From Kitasatospora sp052076145 (GTDB lineage Bacteria; Actinomycetota; Actinomycetes; Streptomycetales; Streptomycetaceae), in assembly GCF_052076145.1 (NCBI RefSeq), contig NZ_CP197246.1, positions 1,178,001 to 1,242,000 of the forward strand: 64,000 bases of DNA. The letters are read 5' to 3'. A program made the position numbers and the translations under genes. The notes under the pieces are model-generated. The model did not search any database and was not told the origin of the DNA. It saw only the letters and a list, made by a program, of their open reading frames with translations. How positions within the stretch are numbered: position 1 is the stretch's first letter; each line of letters opens with the position of its first letter. Below, piece after piece: positions 33,416 through 42,543 of the stretch.

Positions 33416-33445
33416 AGCTGCCGGGCGCGGCACTAGGCTGTCCGG

Positions 33446-34078
33446 ATGATCGATCCGAACACACTTGCCAGCACAGCCGGTTACGCCGAGGCCGCCGACG
33501 CACTCGCGGAGCAGTACGAGAGCGTCACCCTCGCCGAGGTGCACCGCGACGTGCTGCACCTGTTCCCCACCCGACCCTCAGCAGTGCTGGATGTCGGCGC
33601 GGGCAGCGGACGGGACGCCGCCGCGCTGGCCCGACTCGGGCACCAGGTCGTCGCCGTCGAGCCGACCGGCGAACTCCGCGCCCTGGCCCGGCAGATCCAC
33701 GCCGACCAGGCGGTCGAATGGGTCGACGACTCGCTCCCCGGGCTGCGGACGCTCCGCGAGGCGGGCCGGTCCTTCGACCTGATCCTGCTGACGGCGGTCT
33801 GGATGCACCTGGACGCGGAGCAGCGCGGCTCGGCGATGGCAGCGCTGCGCGAACTGCTCGCCCCCGGCGGCCGGTTGGTCCTCTCGCTGCGGCACGGCCC
33901 CGTCCCGGCCGGGCGTCGGATGTTCGACGTCTCGGCGGACGAGACCGTGCGACTGGCCCGTGACCACGGGCTCGACCTGCTGCACCTCAGCGAGCGGGCG
34001 GACCCGCACGACCGGCCCGGGGTGAGCTGGAGCTACCTGGGGCTGCGACCGGCGGCCGCCGACCCCGCTCAGACGTAG
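33446..34078 (+). CDS. class I SAM-dependent methyltransferase
   Basis: It is 210 residues. SAM-binding motif I is VLDVGAGSGRDAAALA, followed by an acidic end of strand 2 (VVAVEPTGEL), and motif IV/post region LILLTAVWMHLD with the later LAPGGRLVLSLRHGP. These are the features of small-molecule methyltransferases of the UbiE/Tam type. The acceptor is unknown. It may be co-transcribed with the cytosine deaminase 30 bases upstream. It ends in a ten-base tail-to-tail overlap with the FBP-domain gene. Confidence 0.9.
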   Translation: MIDPNTLASTAGYAEAADALAEQYESVTLAEVHRDVLHLFPTRPSAVLDVGAGSGRDAAALARLGHQVVAVEPTGELRALARQIHADQAVEWVDDSLPGLRTLREAGRSFDLILLTAVWMHLDAEQRGSAMAALRELLAPGGRLVLSLRHGPVPAGRRMFDVSADETVRLARDHGLDLLHLSERADPHDRPGVSWSYLGLRPAAADPAQT

Positions 34079-34563
34079 AGCTTGTCGAGGAAGCCGAACA
34101 GCTTCTCCCGGGTGCGCTCGATCTGCTCCTCCAGGCTGAGCGACTCCTCCAGCCGGTTGCCCGCCTGGGGCGACTTGAGGCCGCGCACGTAGAGCGAACA
34201 GGCCAGGTCGGTGCACATGTGCAGGCCGACGGTGTTGCCGTCCCGACCGGCCTGGCCGGCCTTGCGGGCGGCCAGCAGCGAGACCCCGCTGCCGGGGTGG
34301 GTGGTCAGGCAGAGACTGCACATGCTGCGGTGCAGGAACCCCCGGCTCTGGCTGGCGGAGCGCAGCGTCACGCCCACCAGGCGGCCGTCGCGCTCGGCGA
34401 CCAGGTAACTGCGGTCGGGCGCGCCCGGGTCGCGCCAACCCACGAAGTCCAGATCCGGCCAGGGGAGCTCGGCCAGGTCACGCGGTACGGCGAGGCGCTG
34501 GGCCTCCCCCTTCGAGCAGTTGACGAACGACGCCCGGATGTCTGTCTCGGTCAGTGGCTTCAT
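34069..34563 (-). CDS. FBP-domain protein (EF-G-binding C-terminal zinc-finger family)
   Basis: It is 164 residues. The beginning MKPLTETDIRASFVNCSKGE is characteristic of the FBP family; the treble-clef zinc finger follows as SMCSLCLTT and HMCTDLACS. In the FusB group of fusidic-acid resistance proteins this finger binds elongation factor G and frees it from the ribosome. Stand-alone actinomycete members have unclear roles. It is divergent from a TetR regulator with operator-like palindromes between, so the regulator may control it. The ATG at 34563 is the conserved start. Confidence 0.87.
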   Translation of the reverse strand: MKPLTETDIRASFVNCSKGEAQRLAVPRDLAELPWPDLDFVGWRDPGAPDRSYLVAERDGRLVGVTLRSASQSRGFLHRSMCSLCLTTHPGSGVSLLAARKAGQAGRDGNTVGLHMCTDLACSLYVRGLKSPQAGNRLEESLSLEEQIERTREKLFGFLDKLYV

Positions 34564-34581
34564 GTGGTCGACGCTAACCTG

Positions 34582-34624
34582 CCTAGGTATATTAGGCAAA
34601 ACATTAATTGCTCTAGGTTCCTAG
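34582..34624. promoter_or_regulatory. two CCTA/TAGG dyads between the FBP and TetR genes
   Basis: CCTAGGTATATTAGG (34582-34596) and CTAGGTTCCTAG (34613-34624) are two related inverted repeats in an unusually AT-rich 72-base divergent gap. The second overlaps the TetR ribosome-binding site (CTAGGAGG). They are good candidates for TetR autoregulation and control of the FBP gene. Confidence 0.55.
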
Positions 34625-34635
34625 GAGGCACACCC

Positions 34636-35211
34636 GTGGCTCGTGCAGGTCTGACAACCGAGCGGGTGGTCCTGGCCGCCGCCGAACTCGCCGACACCAT
34701 CGGCTTCGACAACGTGACGGTCTCCGCAGTCGCGCGCGGCTTCGGCGTCAAGGACGCCAGCCTCTACTCGCACATCCGGAACCTCCAGGACCTGCGGACG
34801 CGGATCGCCGTCCTGGCCGCCACCGAGTCCACCGAACGCATCACCCTGGCCGTCGCCGGACGCTCCGGCCGGGACGCCCTGACCGCCTTCGCCGACGCCT
34901 ACCGCGACTACGCCCTCGCCCACCCCGGCCGCTACGCCGCAGGCCAGGTCCGGATCGACCTCGCCGCCACCGACCTGGACCTCAGCAGCCACCTACGGGC
35001 CGCCGAGGTCTGTTATGCCGTCCTGCGCGCCTACGGCCTCGCCGAGCCCGATCTCACCGACGCCGCCCGGATGATGCGCAGCACCTTCCACGGCTTCGTC
35101 ACGCTCGAAGCCGCCAACGGCTTCGCCCACTCCCGCCCGGTCCAGGCCTCCTGGGAGCAGACCGTCGCCGCCCTCCACCTCACCCTGCAGCACTGGCCGA
35201 GCCAGGCGTAG
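34636..35211 (+). CDS. TetR/AcrR-family regulator with WHG-type C-terminal domain
   Basis: It is 191 residues from a GTG with AGGAGG upstream. The helix-turn-helix is VTVSAVARGFGVKDASLYSH followed by IRNLQDL. The C-terminal domain contains STFHGFVTLEAANGF, the WHG-type core of this TetR subgroup. It probably represses its own gene and the divergent FBP gene through the dyads between them. Ligand unknown. Confidence 0.9.
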   Translation: MARAGLTTERVVLAAAELADTIGFDNVTVSAVARGFGVKDASLYSHIRNLQDLRTRIAVLAATESTERITLAVAGRSGRDALTAFADAYRDYALAHPGRYAAGQVRIDLAATDLDLSSHLRAAEVCYAVLRAYGLAEPDLTDAARMMRSTFHGFVTLEAANGFAHSRPVQASWEQTVAALHLTLQHWPSQA

Positions 35212-35235
35212 CGGCCGGAGGCTCAGGCTGGGGGT

Positions 35236-35826
35236 TCAGGCGTCGCCCTGGACGAGGGCGTGCAGGTGCTGGTCGTGCCAGCCGTCCGCGTGCAGCAGCG
35301 CGCTGCGCATGGTGCCCTCGGCGGTGTATCCGGCCCTGGCCGCCACCCGGCAGGAGGCGGGGTTGAGCACCGAGTGGCACAACCGCAGCCGGTGCAGACC
35401 GAGTTCGTCCAGCGCCCACCGGCTGACGCGCTTCGTGGCCTCGACCACGACGCCGCCGCCACGCGCCGACGGCAGCAGCCAGTAGACGACTTCGGCGCTG
35501 CCGCCTTCGAGATCGATGTCGTTCAACCCGACGAGCCCGACGGCCCGGCCGCCGTCCGGCCGGGCGACGGCCCAGATCGCCCCGCGCTCGTCCTGCCACC
35601 GCCGATGCATGCGCTCGATCCTGGCGCGGGCCTCCTCCGACGTCTCCACGACCAGGAGATTCCACTGCCGGATCGCCGGGTCCTGACCGGCCTCCACCAG
35701 CGCATCGACGTCATCGGTGCGCCAGGGCCGCAGCTCCAGGCCGCCGGCAAGGCCGAGCACCGGCTGCCCGCCCCGCGCCATCCGACCTGCGGGAACGACG
35801 GCGGGTATGCGCCAGCTGGAGATCAT
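35236..35826 (-). CDS. GNAT-family N-acetyltransferase (RimJ/RimL-like)
   Basis: It is 196 residues from ATG 35826; a later ATG at 35781 is possible. The RimJ/L pattern is visible: LELRPWRTDDVDALVEA, the acetyl-CoA loop LLPSARGGGVVVEATKRV, and LHRLRLCHSVLNPASCRVAARAG (its parts LHRLRLCH and NPASCRVAARAG), then YTAEGTMRS. These proteins acetylate N-termini, amino acids or antibiotics. The 30 or so residues before the domain are poorly conserved in appearance. No partner gene is linked. Confidence 0.88.
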   Translation of the reverse strand: MISSWRIPAVVPAGRMARGGQPVLGLAGGLELRPWRTDDVDALVEAGQDPAIRQWNLLVVETSEEARARIERMHRRWQDERGAIWAVARPDGGRAVGLVGLNDIDLEGGSAEVVYWLLPSARGGGVVVEATKRVSRWALDELGLHRLRLCHSVLNPASCRVAARAGYTAEGTMRSALLHADGWHDQHLHALVQGDA

Positions 35827-35873
35827 CCCGGCATCGTGCCACACGCCACGGCGGAGCGAGCCCGGAGAGTGCG

Positions 35874-36821
35874 CTACGGGCAGACGCCCATCCAGCTGCA
35901 GAGCTTGGAGAGCACGGAGTCGATGGTGAACTCGCCGACAGCGACGACAACTTGGATGAAGGCCAGCGCACGTACGGCCGTGACCCCGGCGTACGTCGCG
36001 AGCGCGACGACGACAGCCGCCTCCGGGGTGAGGAACGCGAGCGCTGCCGCGCCCATGCTCACCAGGATGAACATGAAGGTCCACGCACCGATCTCGCAGA
36101 TCCGGCACTGCCAACCGGCCACGGCCTCCGGTGACGCGCCGTCGGTGAGGGCCGCCACCAGCCCTTCCCGCTCACGGAAGAAGCGGTTGAAGGACCGCTG
36201 CTGCTCGATCTGGAGTGGATAGCCCGCGTCGGCGAGCAGCTGCGCGGGGTTCGCGAGGAGGTTCGCCCGCACCAGCGGGTTGTCCTGGGCCAGCCGCATG
36301 ACGGTGTCGACGATCACGTACTGCTGCGGCAGCTGGGAGCCGGGCAGGTCCTCCACCAACCGCAGGTTCCAGCCCTGGTTCGCCGTGCTGGGCCAGTTCA
36401 TGTCGTAGAGCTTGAGCGGCGTCCCGTCGCTGGTGTTCGACTGGAAGAGATCGAGGCAGGTCGGGCGGTCGCCAGGTAGTCCGAGGCTGATCTGTCCGCT
36501 CCGCCTGCCGAAGACGGTGGACCACTGCTGGCTCGAGTCGGCCGGGTCGTAGGACTTCAGGAGAACGGGCGCACCGACGCTGCCACGGGCGAGCCCCAGC
36601 TGCTTGCCGCCGATCGCCATCGAGAAGCTCATGGAGCGGACCATCTTGGTCGCACTGTCGGAGTCGACCACCGCCATGGTCCAACTCTGCATGAGCTTCG
36701 GGCTGGAGAGATACCCCTTCACCTCGAAGCTCGACCCCGACTGAACCGCTGTCACCAGCGGGCTCTGCTGCGCGCCGTTCACGCATGCCGAAGCGATCTG
36801 AACCGTCTGCCGTGAGCTCAT
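35874..36821 (-). CDS. ricin-like lectin region with leader-like helix and Cys-bounded hydrophobic tail
   Basis: It is 315 residues; GGAGGAAAG precedes the ATG. I do not recognise a whole-length family. Residues about 20-160 look like beta-trefoil lectin repeats, with QQW at 98-100 and QGW at 149-151. Residues 176-226 (ending in FFREREGLVAAL) resemble nitrile-hydratase-type leader segments of RiPP precursors (NPLVRANLLANPAQLLADAG). Residues 237-315 are strongly hydrophobic with two helices, bounded by CRIC (C239, C242) and by C308 and C314 at the very end. There is no signal peptide. A membrane-inserting toxin or peptide precursor is possible but speculative. It is the last of three linked minus-strand genes. 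Confidence 0.75.
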   Translation of the reverse strand: MSSRQTVQIASACVNGAQQSPLVTAVQSGSSFEVKGYLSSPKLMQSWTMAVVDSDSATKMVRSMSFSMAIGGKQLGLARGSVGAPVLLKSYDPADSSQQWSTVFGRRSGQISLGLPGDRPTCLDLFQSNTSDGTPLKLYDMNWPSTANQGWNLRLVEDLPGSQLPQQYVIVDTVMRLAQDNPLVRANLLANPAQLLADAGYPLQIEQQRSFNRFFREREGLVAALTDGASPEAVAGWQCRICEIGAWTFMFILVSMGAAALAFLTPEAAVVVALATYAGVTAVRALAFIQVVVAVGEFTIDSVLSKLCSWMGVCP

Positions 36822-36934
36822 CTTTCCTCCATCAGGATTGGACGTACACGTCCTGATGCTAGGCTCGCCGACCCCGTTTCCGACCTCCCGCCACCCCGTC
36901 TCACCCGCCCGGCGCAACCCGGGACGGCGACGGC

Positions 36935-37168
36935 TCACAGTCCGAAGAGCTCGTCGTCGCGGTGGTAGCCCGTGCAGCCGACCTTGCCGAGCGGGCAGTT
37001 CGGGTGCGGCTCGGGATCGGGCTCGCGATCGTCGGCGAACAGGCGGCGCAGGCACGAGTCACATCTCCACGATGCGCCGGCCTGGCTCAGACGGTCCGTC
37101 CATCGTCCGCAGAAGGAGCACTCCCCAGGTTGCGACCGGGGCCGGCGCTTCCGACGAAACCAGCTCAC
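36935..37168 (-). CDS. small zinc-ribbon-like protein
   Basis: It is 77 residues from a GTG with GAAGG upstream. It begins with a basic stretch (FRRKRRPR) and has paired CxxC motifs, CSFC and CDSC, separated by about 17 residues, then an acidic region and a further pair of cysteines (NCPLGKVGC). This looks like one zinc ribbon with a Cys-containing tail. It lies 12 bases after the gene at 37181-37909 and 113 bases before the gene ending at 35874, so the three may form an operon. Function unknown. Confidence 0.75.
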   Translation of the reverse strand: MSWFRRKRRPRSQPGECSFCGRWTDRLSQAGASWRCDSCLRRLFADDREPDPEPHPNCPLGKVGCTGYHRDDELFGL

Positions 37169-37180
37169 AGGGGCACCTTC

Positions 37181-37909
37181 TCAGCGCGCGTAGGAACCGA
37201 GACCGACCAGGCAGTACACGTAGGACCAGATGACCGCGCCGTTCAAGAGCTCCTTCGAGGAGAAGGAGTACTGGGTGCCGGAAACGCTTGCGCACCTGCT
37301 CATGTCGGCTGTTGCAGGGAAGGCCCGGATCACCTGGTAGTGGGCGTCGGGGGCGGAGCACGCGACCTCGCTGACGTCGTTCACCCGCTGCGCGGTGGTC
37401 GAGTCCACGAGGGTGCCGTTGAGGCAGGTGCCGGTGAGGTGGGGCTTGGCGGTCGATGGCGCAGGACTGTATGCGGGAGGCGAGTAGGCCTGGGCGGGGG
37501 GCGTATAGGCAGAGGGCGAATACGCGGGCGTCGGTGCCGTGTAGGCGGGGGCTGGGGGCGTGTAAGCGGCGGCCGGAGTCGTGTAGGTGTGGGCGGGAGG
37601 CACATACGCGTCCGACGAGGAGGAGCTGTCGTGGTCGGACAGTGCCACACCGATGAAGATGCTCAACCCGATGACGCCCAGGCCGAGGAGCGGCCGGCCG
37701 AGGCCGCCGAGCCGGCTCGGCCGGGGCGGTCCGGAGTACACACGGATGCGGAGCAGTACCTCGCCCTCTTCGGTGGCCACCCGGATCACGTCGGCGTCGC
37801 GCACCGGGGGCAACCGGACGGTCCGCGAGCCCGACGGCAGGCTGACGACCTTGGTGACACCGGAGGCAGCCTCCGCCGGGGTCAGGGTGAGTGTGACTTC
37901 TGTCGGCAT
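37181..37909 (-). CDS. membrane protein: DnaJ-C-terminal-like domain, TM helix, Tyr/Pro repeats, LppU-like domain
   Basis: It is 242 residues from ATG 37909 with GGAG seven bases upstream. Residues 4-57 resemble the first beta-sandwich of DnaJ C-terminal substrate-binding domains (LTPAEAASGVTKVVSLPSG, then RVATEEGEVLLRIRV). A membrane helix spans about 72-90. Residues 100-150 are Tyr/Pro/Ala repeats of the type AYTPPA and AYSPPA. Residues 158-242 contain four cysteines (162, 184, 206, 233) and resemble the exported LppU/SCO3897-type domain. The topology would be cytoplasmic N-terminus and external C-terminus. It is the first gene of the three-gene set. Confidence 0.75.
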   Translation of the reverse strand: MPTEVTLTLTPAEAASGVTKVVSLPSGSRTVRLPPVRDADVIRVATEEGEVLLRIRVYSGPPRPSRLGGLGRPLLGLGVIGLSIFIGVALSDHDSSSSSDAYVPPAHTYTTPAAAYTPPAPAYTAPTPAYSPSAYTPPAQAYSPPAYSPAPSTAKPHLTGTCLNGTLVDSTTAQRVNDVSEVACSAPDAHYQVIRAFPATADMSRCASVSGTQYSFSSKELLNGAVIWSYVYCLVGLGSYAR

Positions 37910-37990
37910 CGGTGAACTCCATGGTGACACGTCGTGACCCTCGGGCCCTCCCGCCCAGTATGGTTCGCCACGCAGTCGCCGTGAAGCATT

Positions 37991-38010
37991 TTTCTAGAAA
38001 ACTATTCTAG
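37991..38010. promoter_or_regulatory. AT-rich palindromes TTTCTAGAAA and CTAGAA-N5-TTCTAG
   Basis: Two interlocked inverted repeats in a 20-base AT-rich block, about 85 bases upstream of the minus-strand gene starting at 37909. AT-rich blocks are rare in this window outside promoters, so this is a likely regulatory site for the three-gene set. Confidence 0.45.
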
Positions 38011-38037
38011 TTCTGAGGAGCGGTCAGGAAAACGACG

Positions 38038-38074
38038 GAGCCGCCCCGCCTCCGGGAGGGAGGCGGGGCGGCTC
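38038..38074 (-). terminator. perfect 16-bp hairpin after the low-complexity protein gene
   Basis: Arms GAGCCGCCCCGCCTCC (38038-38053) and GGAGGCGGGGCGGCTC (38059-38074) pair perfectly with a GGGAG loop, 26 bases beyond the stop of the minus-strand gene 38100-39545. Read on the minus strand it is followed by GTCGTTTTCC, a short T tract. Confidence 0.8.
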
Positions 38075-38099
38075 GTGGTGCAGGGTGGACCCGACGGGG

Positions 38100-39545
<1,446 letters not shown>

Positions 39546-39705
39546 GGTGAAGTCCGCTTCGTGGCAGGAGAGGCAGGCAGGGTGGCAGGGGCTTGACTGG
39601 CTACTGGGGCGGCGCGGGCGGGAAGGCTGCGGGCCGCGCCCAGGATACGGGTGGGCGTTCGAGGGGTGCACGCAACCTGTCCGCTGCGGCCTGCCGTGGC
39701 TCGGT

Positions 39706-41175
39706 TCAAGGACCCTCCGGGTACGTACTGGAGTCGAGCAGACGGCCGAGCTGGTGGAGTGTGACGGGCGCGAGGAACTCCCGGACCAGCGTGCGCTCCC
39801 ACCACGCGCCGGTCTCGCGCAACACGCGCGGGCTGGTGAACCGGTAGCGGTAGACCCGCGCGCGGACGTGCACGGGCGGCACGTACGGGAAGGGGTTGTG
39901 CTTCAACAGCCGAAGCGTCGGCGGGTCGTTGACGAGCAGCCGGGCGGCGAAGGCGGTGAACCAGGGCCGGGCGTACGAAGGGGAGATCCCGGCGAACCAC
40001 ATCAGCCAGTCGAGGCGGAGGTGGTAGGGGGCGTACTGCCGGGGCATCCGGCACAGGTCTCCGGGTTTGCCCCGGAAGCCGTACTCCCGCCAGACGGTGT
40101 GTTCGGAGAGCACCGACGCCGCGCTGCCCTCGACCACCACTTCGAGCCGGACGCGGCTGACCGAGCCGAATGCGCCGTACGCGTTGACCAGGTGCAGGCG
40201 GTTGAACGAACGGTTCATCTGCTGGCGGCGGGAGAGCAGGTTGCGGGCCGGCCAGTAGCTGAGGACGGCGATCAGGGCGGTGAACGCACACACCGTCACC
40301 TCGTACCAGAGCGGGGCGGGGTGGCGGGCGGGCGCGGCCGGGAGCGGCAGGACGGTGCCGGCCGCGTCGGCCGAGACGACGGAGAGGCCGAGCGCGATGG
40401 TGAGCCAGTTGAGCCAGGCGAAGTTGCCCGAGAGGACCAGCCAGAGCTGGGTGGCGACCATCGCGGCGGCGGCCACGCTCGCGGCGGGCTGCGGCAGGAA
40501 CAGGCCGAACGGGACGAGCAGTTGTACGACGTGGTTGGCCGCCACCTCGACCCGGTGCAGCGGGGCCGGAAGGTGGTGGAAGAACCAGCTGAGCGGGCCG
40601 GGCATCGGCTGGGTCTCGTGGTGGTAGCGGGTGCAGGTGAGGCGGCGCCAGCAGCTGTCACCGCGCAGCTTGATCATCCCGGCGCCGAACTCGACCCGGA
40701 AGTGCAGCCAGCGCACCAGCCAGAGCACCAGCACCGGCGGCCCGACCCGCCCGTTGCCGAGCAGGGCGGCCAGCACGCCCGCCTCCAGCAGCAGCGACTC
40801 CCAGCCGAAGGAGTACCAGGTCTGGCCGACGTTGACGATCGAGAGGTAGAGCAGCCAGAGCAGCCCCCAGAGCGCCATCGCCGCGCCGAGCGGCAGCAGC
40901 TCGGCCGCCCCGGCCAGCACGGCGGCGGCGAGCGCCGCGCCCGTCCAGCTGACGGCGGCGAAGGCGCGGTCGGAGTAGTGCAGCCGGAACAGCGAGGGGG
41001 CGGCGCGGCGCGGTGTGCGGGCGAGGAAGCGCGGCACCGGCAGCATGCCGTGCTCGCCGATCAGCGCGCGGAACTGCCGGGCGGCGGCCAGGAAGCCGAG
41101 CAGGTAGACGGCCGCCGTCAGCCGCTGGAAGAGCAGCCGTCCGAGCCAGTAGTCGGGTGCCGAGAACCACTCCAC
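39706..41175 (-). CDS. lipase maturation factor family membrane protein
   Basis: It is 489 residues with many membrane helices. The opening WFSAPDYWLGRLLFQRLTAA and the block FGWESLLLEAGVLAALLGN belong to the LMF1/LMF2 family, as does EFGAGMIKLRGDSCWRRL. The C-terminal region (EVVVEGS, then WREYGFRGKPGD and PRQYAPYHLRLDWLMWFAGI) is the soluble LMF domain. In animals LMF1 helps fold lipases in the ER; bacterial members are uncharacterised. No lipase gene is next to it here. Confidence 0.92.
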   Translation of the reverse strand: MEWFSAPDYWLGRLLFQRLTAAVYLLGFLAAARQFRALIGEHGMLPVPRFLARTPRRAAPSLFRLHYSDRAFAAVSWTGAALAAAVLAGAAELLPLGAAMALWGLLWLLYLSIVNVGQTWYSFGWESLLLEAGVLAALLGNGRVGPPVLVLWLVRWLHFRVEFGAGMIKLRGDSCWRRLTCTRYHHETQPMPGPLSWFFHHLPAPLHRVEVAANHVVQLLVPFGLFLPQPAASVAAAAMVATQLWLVLSGNFAWLNWLTIALGLSVVSADAAGTVLPLPAAPARHPAPLWYEVTVCAFTALIAVLSYWPARNLLSRRQQMNRSFNRLHLVNAYGAFGSVSRVRLEVVVEGSAASVLSEHTVWREYGFRGKPGDLCRMPRQYAPYHLRLDWLMWFAGISPSYARPWFTAFAARLLVNDPPTLRLLKHNPFPYVPPVHVRARVYRYRFTSPRVLRETGAWWERTLVREFLAPVTLHQLGRLLDSSTYPEGP

Positions 41176-41370
41176 CGGACGGGTCTACCACCTCCGGCCG
41201 CCGGGTCGGCGCGCGCCGGGCGGCGCAGGCCCGGCGGTTCAGCCGCTCGGCAGCACCCGGTGGAGGTGGGCGCCCCAACTGGGACCGTCCCCGCTGTCGC
41301 GCCGGACGGCCCCGGTGTGGTGCCATACGGCCTGCAAGACTGTGTACAGGACCAACAACAGGAGAGACAG

Positions 41371-42324
41371 ATGACAGCCGGGTCGGACCAGTCCACCTCC
41401 AGACCGCCCGTCAGCGCGATCACCTCCGGTCCGGGCCGGACCTCCGGGGCCGCCTGGGCGGCGCTCGGCATCGTGTACGTGGTGTGGGGCTCGACCTACC
41501 TGGCCATCCGGGTCGTGGTCGAGACGATGCCGCCGTTCCTCTCGGCGGCGGCCCGGTTCGTCACGGCGGGCCTGCTGCTGGCCGGCCTGCTGGCCTGGCG
41601 GCAGGGGCCCGGGGTGCTCCGGGTGACGCGGCGCGAGCTGGGCTCGGCCGCGCTGGTCGGCCTGATGCTGCTGGTCGGCGGCAACGGTCTGGTGGTGCTG
41701 GCCGAGCGCTCGGTGCCGTCCGGGCTGGCGGCGCTGCTGGTCGCGGCCGTGCCGCTCTGGGTGGTGGTGCTGCGCCGGCTGACCGGCCAGCGCACGCCCG
41801 GCGCGACCGTCGCCGGAGTGCTGGTCGGGCTGGCCGGGCTCGCGGTGCTGACGGTGCCGGGCCTGAGCGGCGAGACCCGGCTGTCGGGCGTGCTGCTGGT
41901 GCTCGGCGCGACGGTGATGTGGTCGGGCGGCTCCTTCTCCGCCTCGAAGCTCCCGATGCCGGGCAACGCCCTGGTCGCCAGCGCGTACGAGATGCTCGCG
42001 GGCGGCCTCGGCTGCCTCGCTCTGGCCGCCCTGCGCGGCGAGCCGCAGACGCTGGACCTCGCCGACGTCTCGACCCGCTCCTGGGTCGCGCTGGCGTACC
42101 TGGTCGTCTTCGGCTCGCTGATCGCCTTCACCGCGTACGCCTGGCTGCTCCAGCACGCGCCGCTGCCGCTGGTCTCGACGTACGCGTACGTGAACCCGGT
42201 GGTCGCGGTCTTTCTCGGCTGGCTGATCCTGGCCGAGCCGCTGACCTGGCCGATCCTGGTCGGCGGCGCGATCGTGGTGGGCGGCGTCTGTCTGGTGGTG
42301 CGCACCGAGAAATCTGGTTCGTAG
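41371..42324 (+). CDS. EamA/DMT-family transporter
   Basis: It is 317 residues with ten predicted membrane helices in two EamA repeats. It begins AALGIVYVVWGSTYLAIR, where the WGSTY motif is typical of the family, and the second repeat contains AYAWLLQHAPLPLVSTYAYV and NPVVAVFLGWL. The ATG follows ACAGGAGAGAC. Such proteins export metabolites or amino acids. It stands alone, divergent from the LMF gene with 195 bases between. Substrate unknown. Confidence 0.92.
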   Translation: MTAGSDQSTSRPPVSAITSGPGRTSGAAWAALGIVYVVWGSTYLAIRVVVETMPPFLSAAARFVTAGLLLAGLLAWRQGPGVLRVTRRELGSAALVGLMLLVGGNGLVVLAERSVPSGLAALLVAAVPLWVVVLRRLTGQRTPGATVAGVLVGLAGLAVLTVPGLSGETRLSGVLLVLGATVMWSGGSFSASKLPMPGNALVASAYEMLAGGLGCLALAALRGEPQTLDLADVSTRSWVALAYLVVFGSLIAFTAYAWLLQHAPLPLVSTYAYVNPVVAVFLGWLILAEPLTWPILVGGAIVVGGVCLVVRTEKSGS

Positions 42325-42503
42325 TCGGACCACCCTTGGGCGAGCCATCTCCACTGCGTTGAAGAGTTGTCAATGTCACAGCCCAGCTTGCGGCTTCAGG
42401 GGTGGAAAAGCCTTTTAGTACGTAACGACTTGGGAGCGGTATCCGGGAGAATGCTTTAATTGTTGACGCCAAGTCGGTGCTGGCGCTTGACTCCCTCCCC
42501 TCA

Positions 42504-42519
42504 GCCGCAACGTTGCGGC
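42504..42519. promoter_or_regulatory. 16-bp palindrome GCCGCAACGTTGCGGC (LacI-type operator candidate)
   Basis: A perfect 16-base palindrome with the central CAACGTTG pattern typical of LacI-family operators, 24 bases before the start of the sugar-binding lipoprotein and next to its ribosome-binding site. A repressor bound here would block this gene. No LacI-type gene lies nearby. Confidence 0.6.
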
Positions 42520-42543
42520 GCAGTCAGGGAGGCACCACCCACC

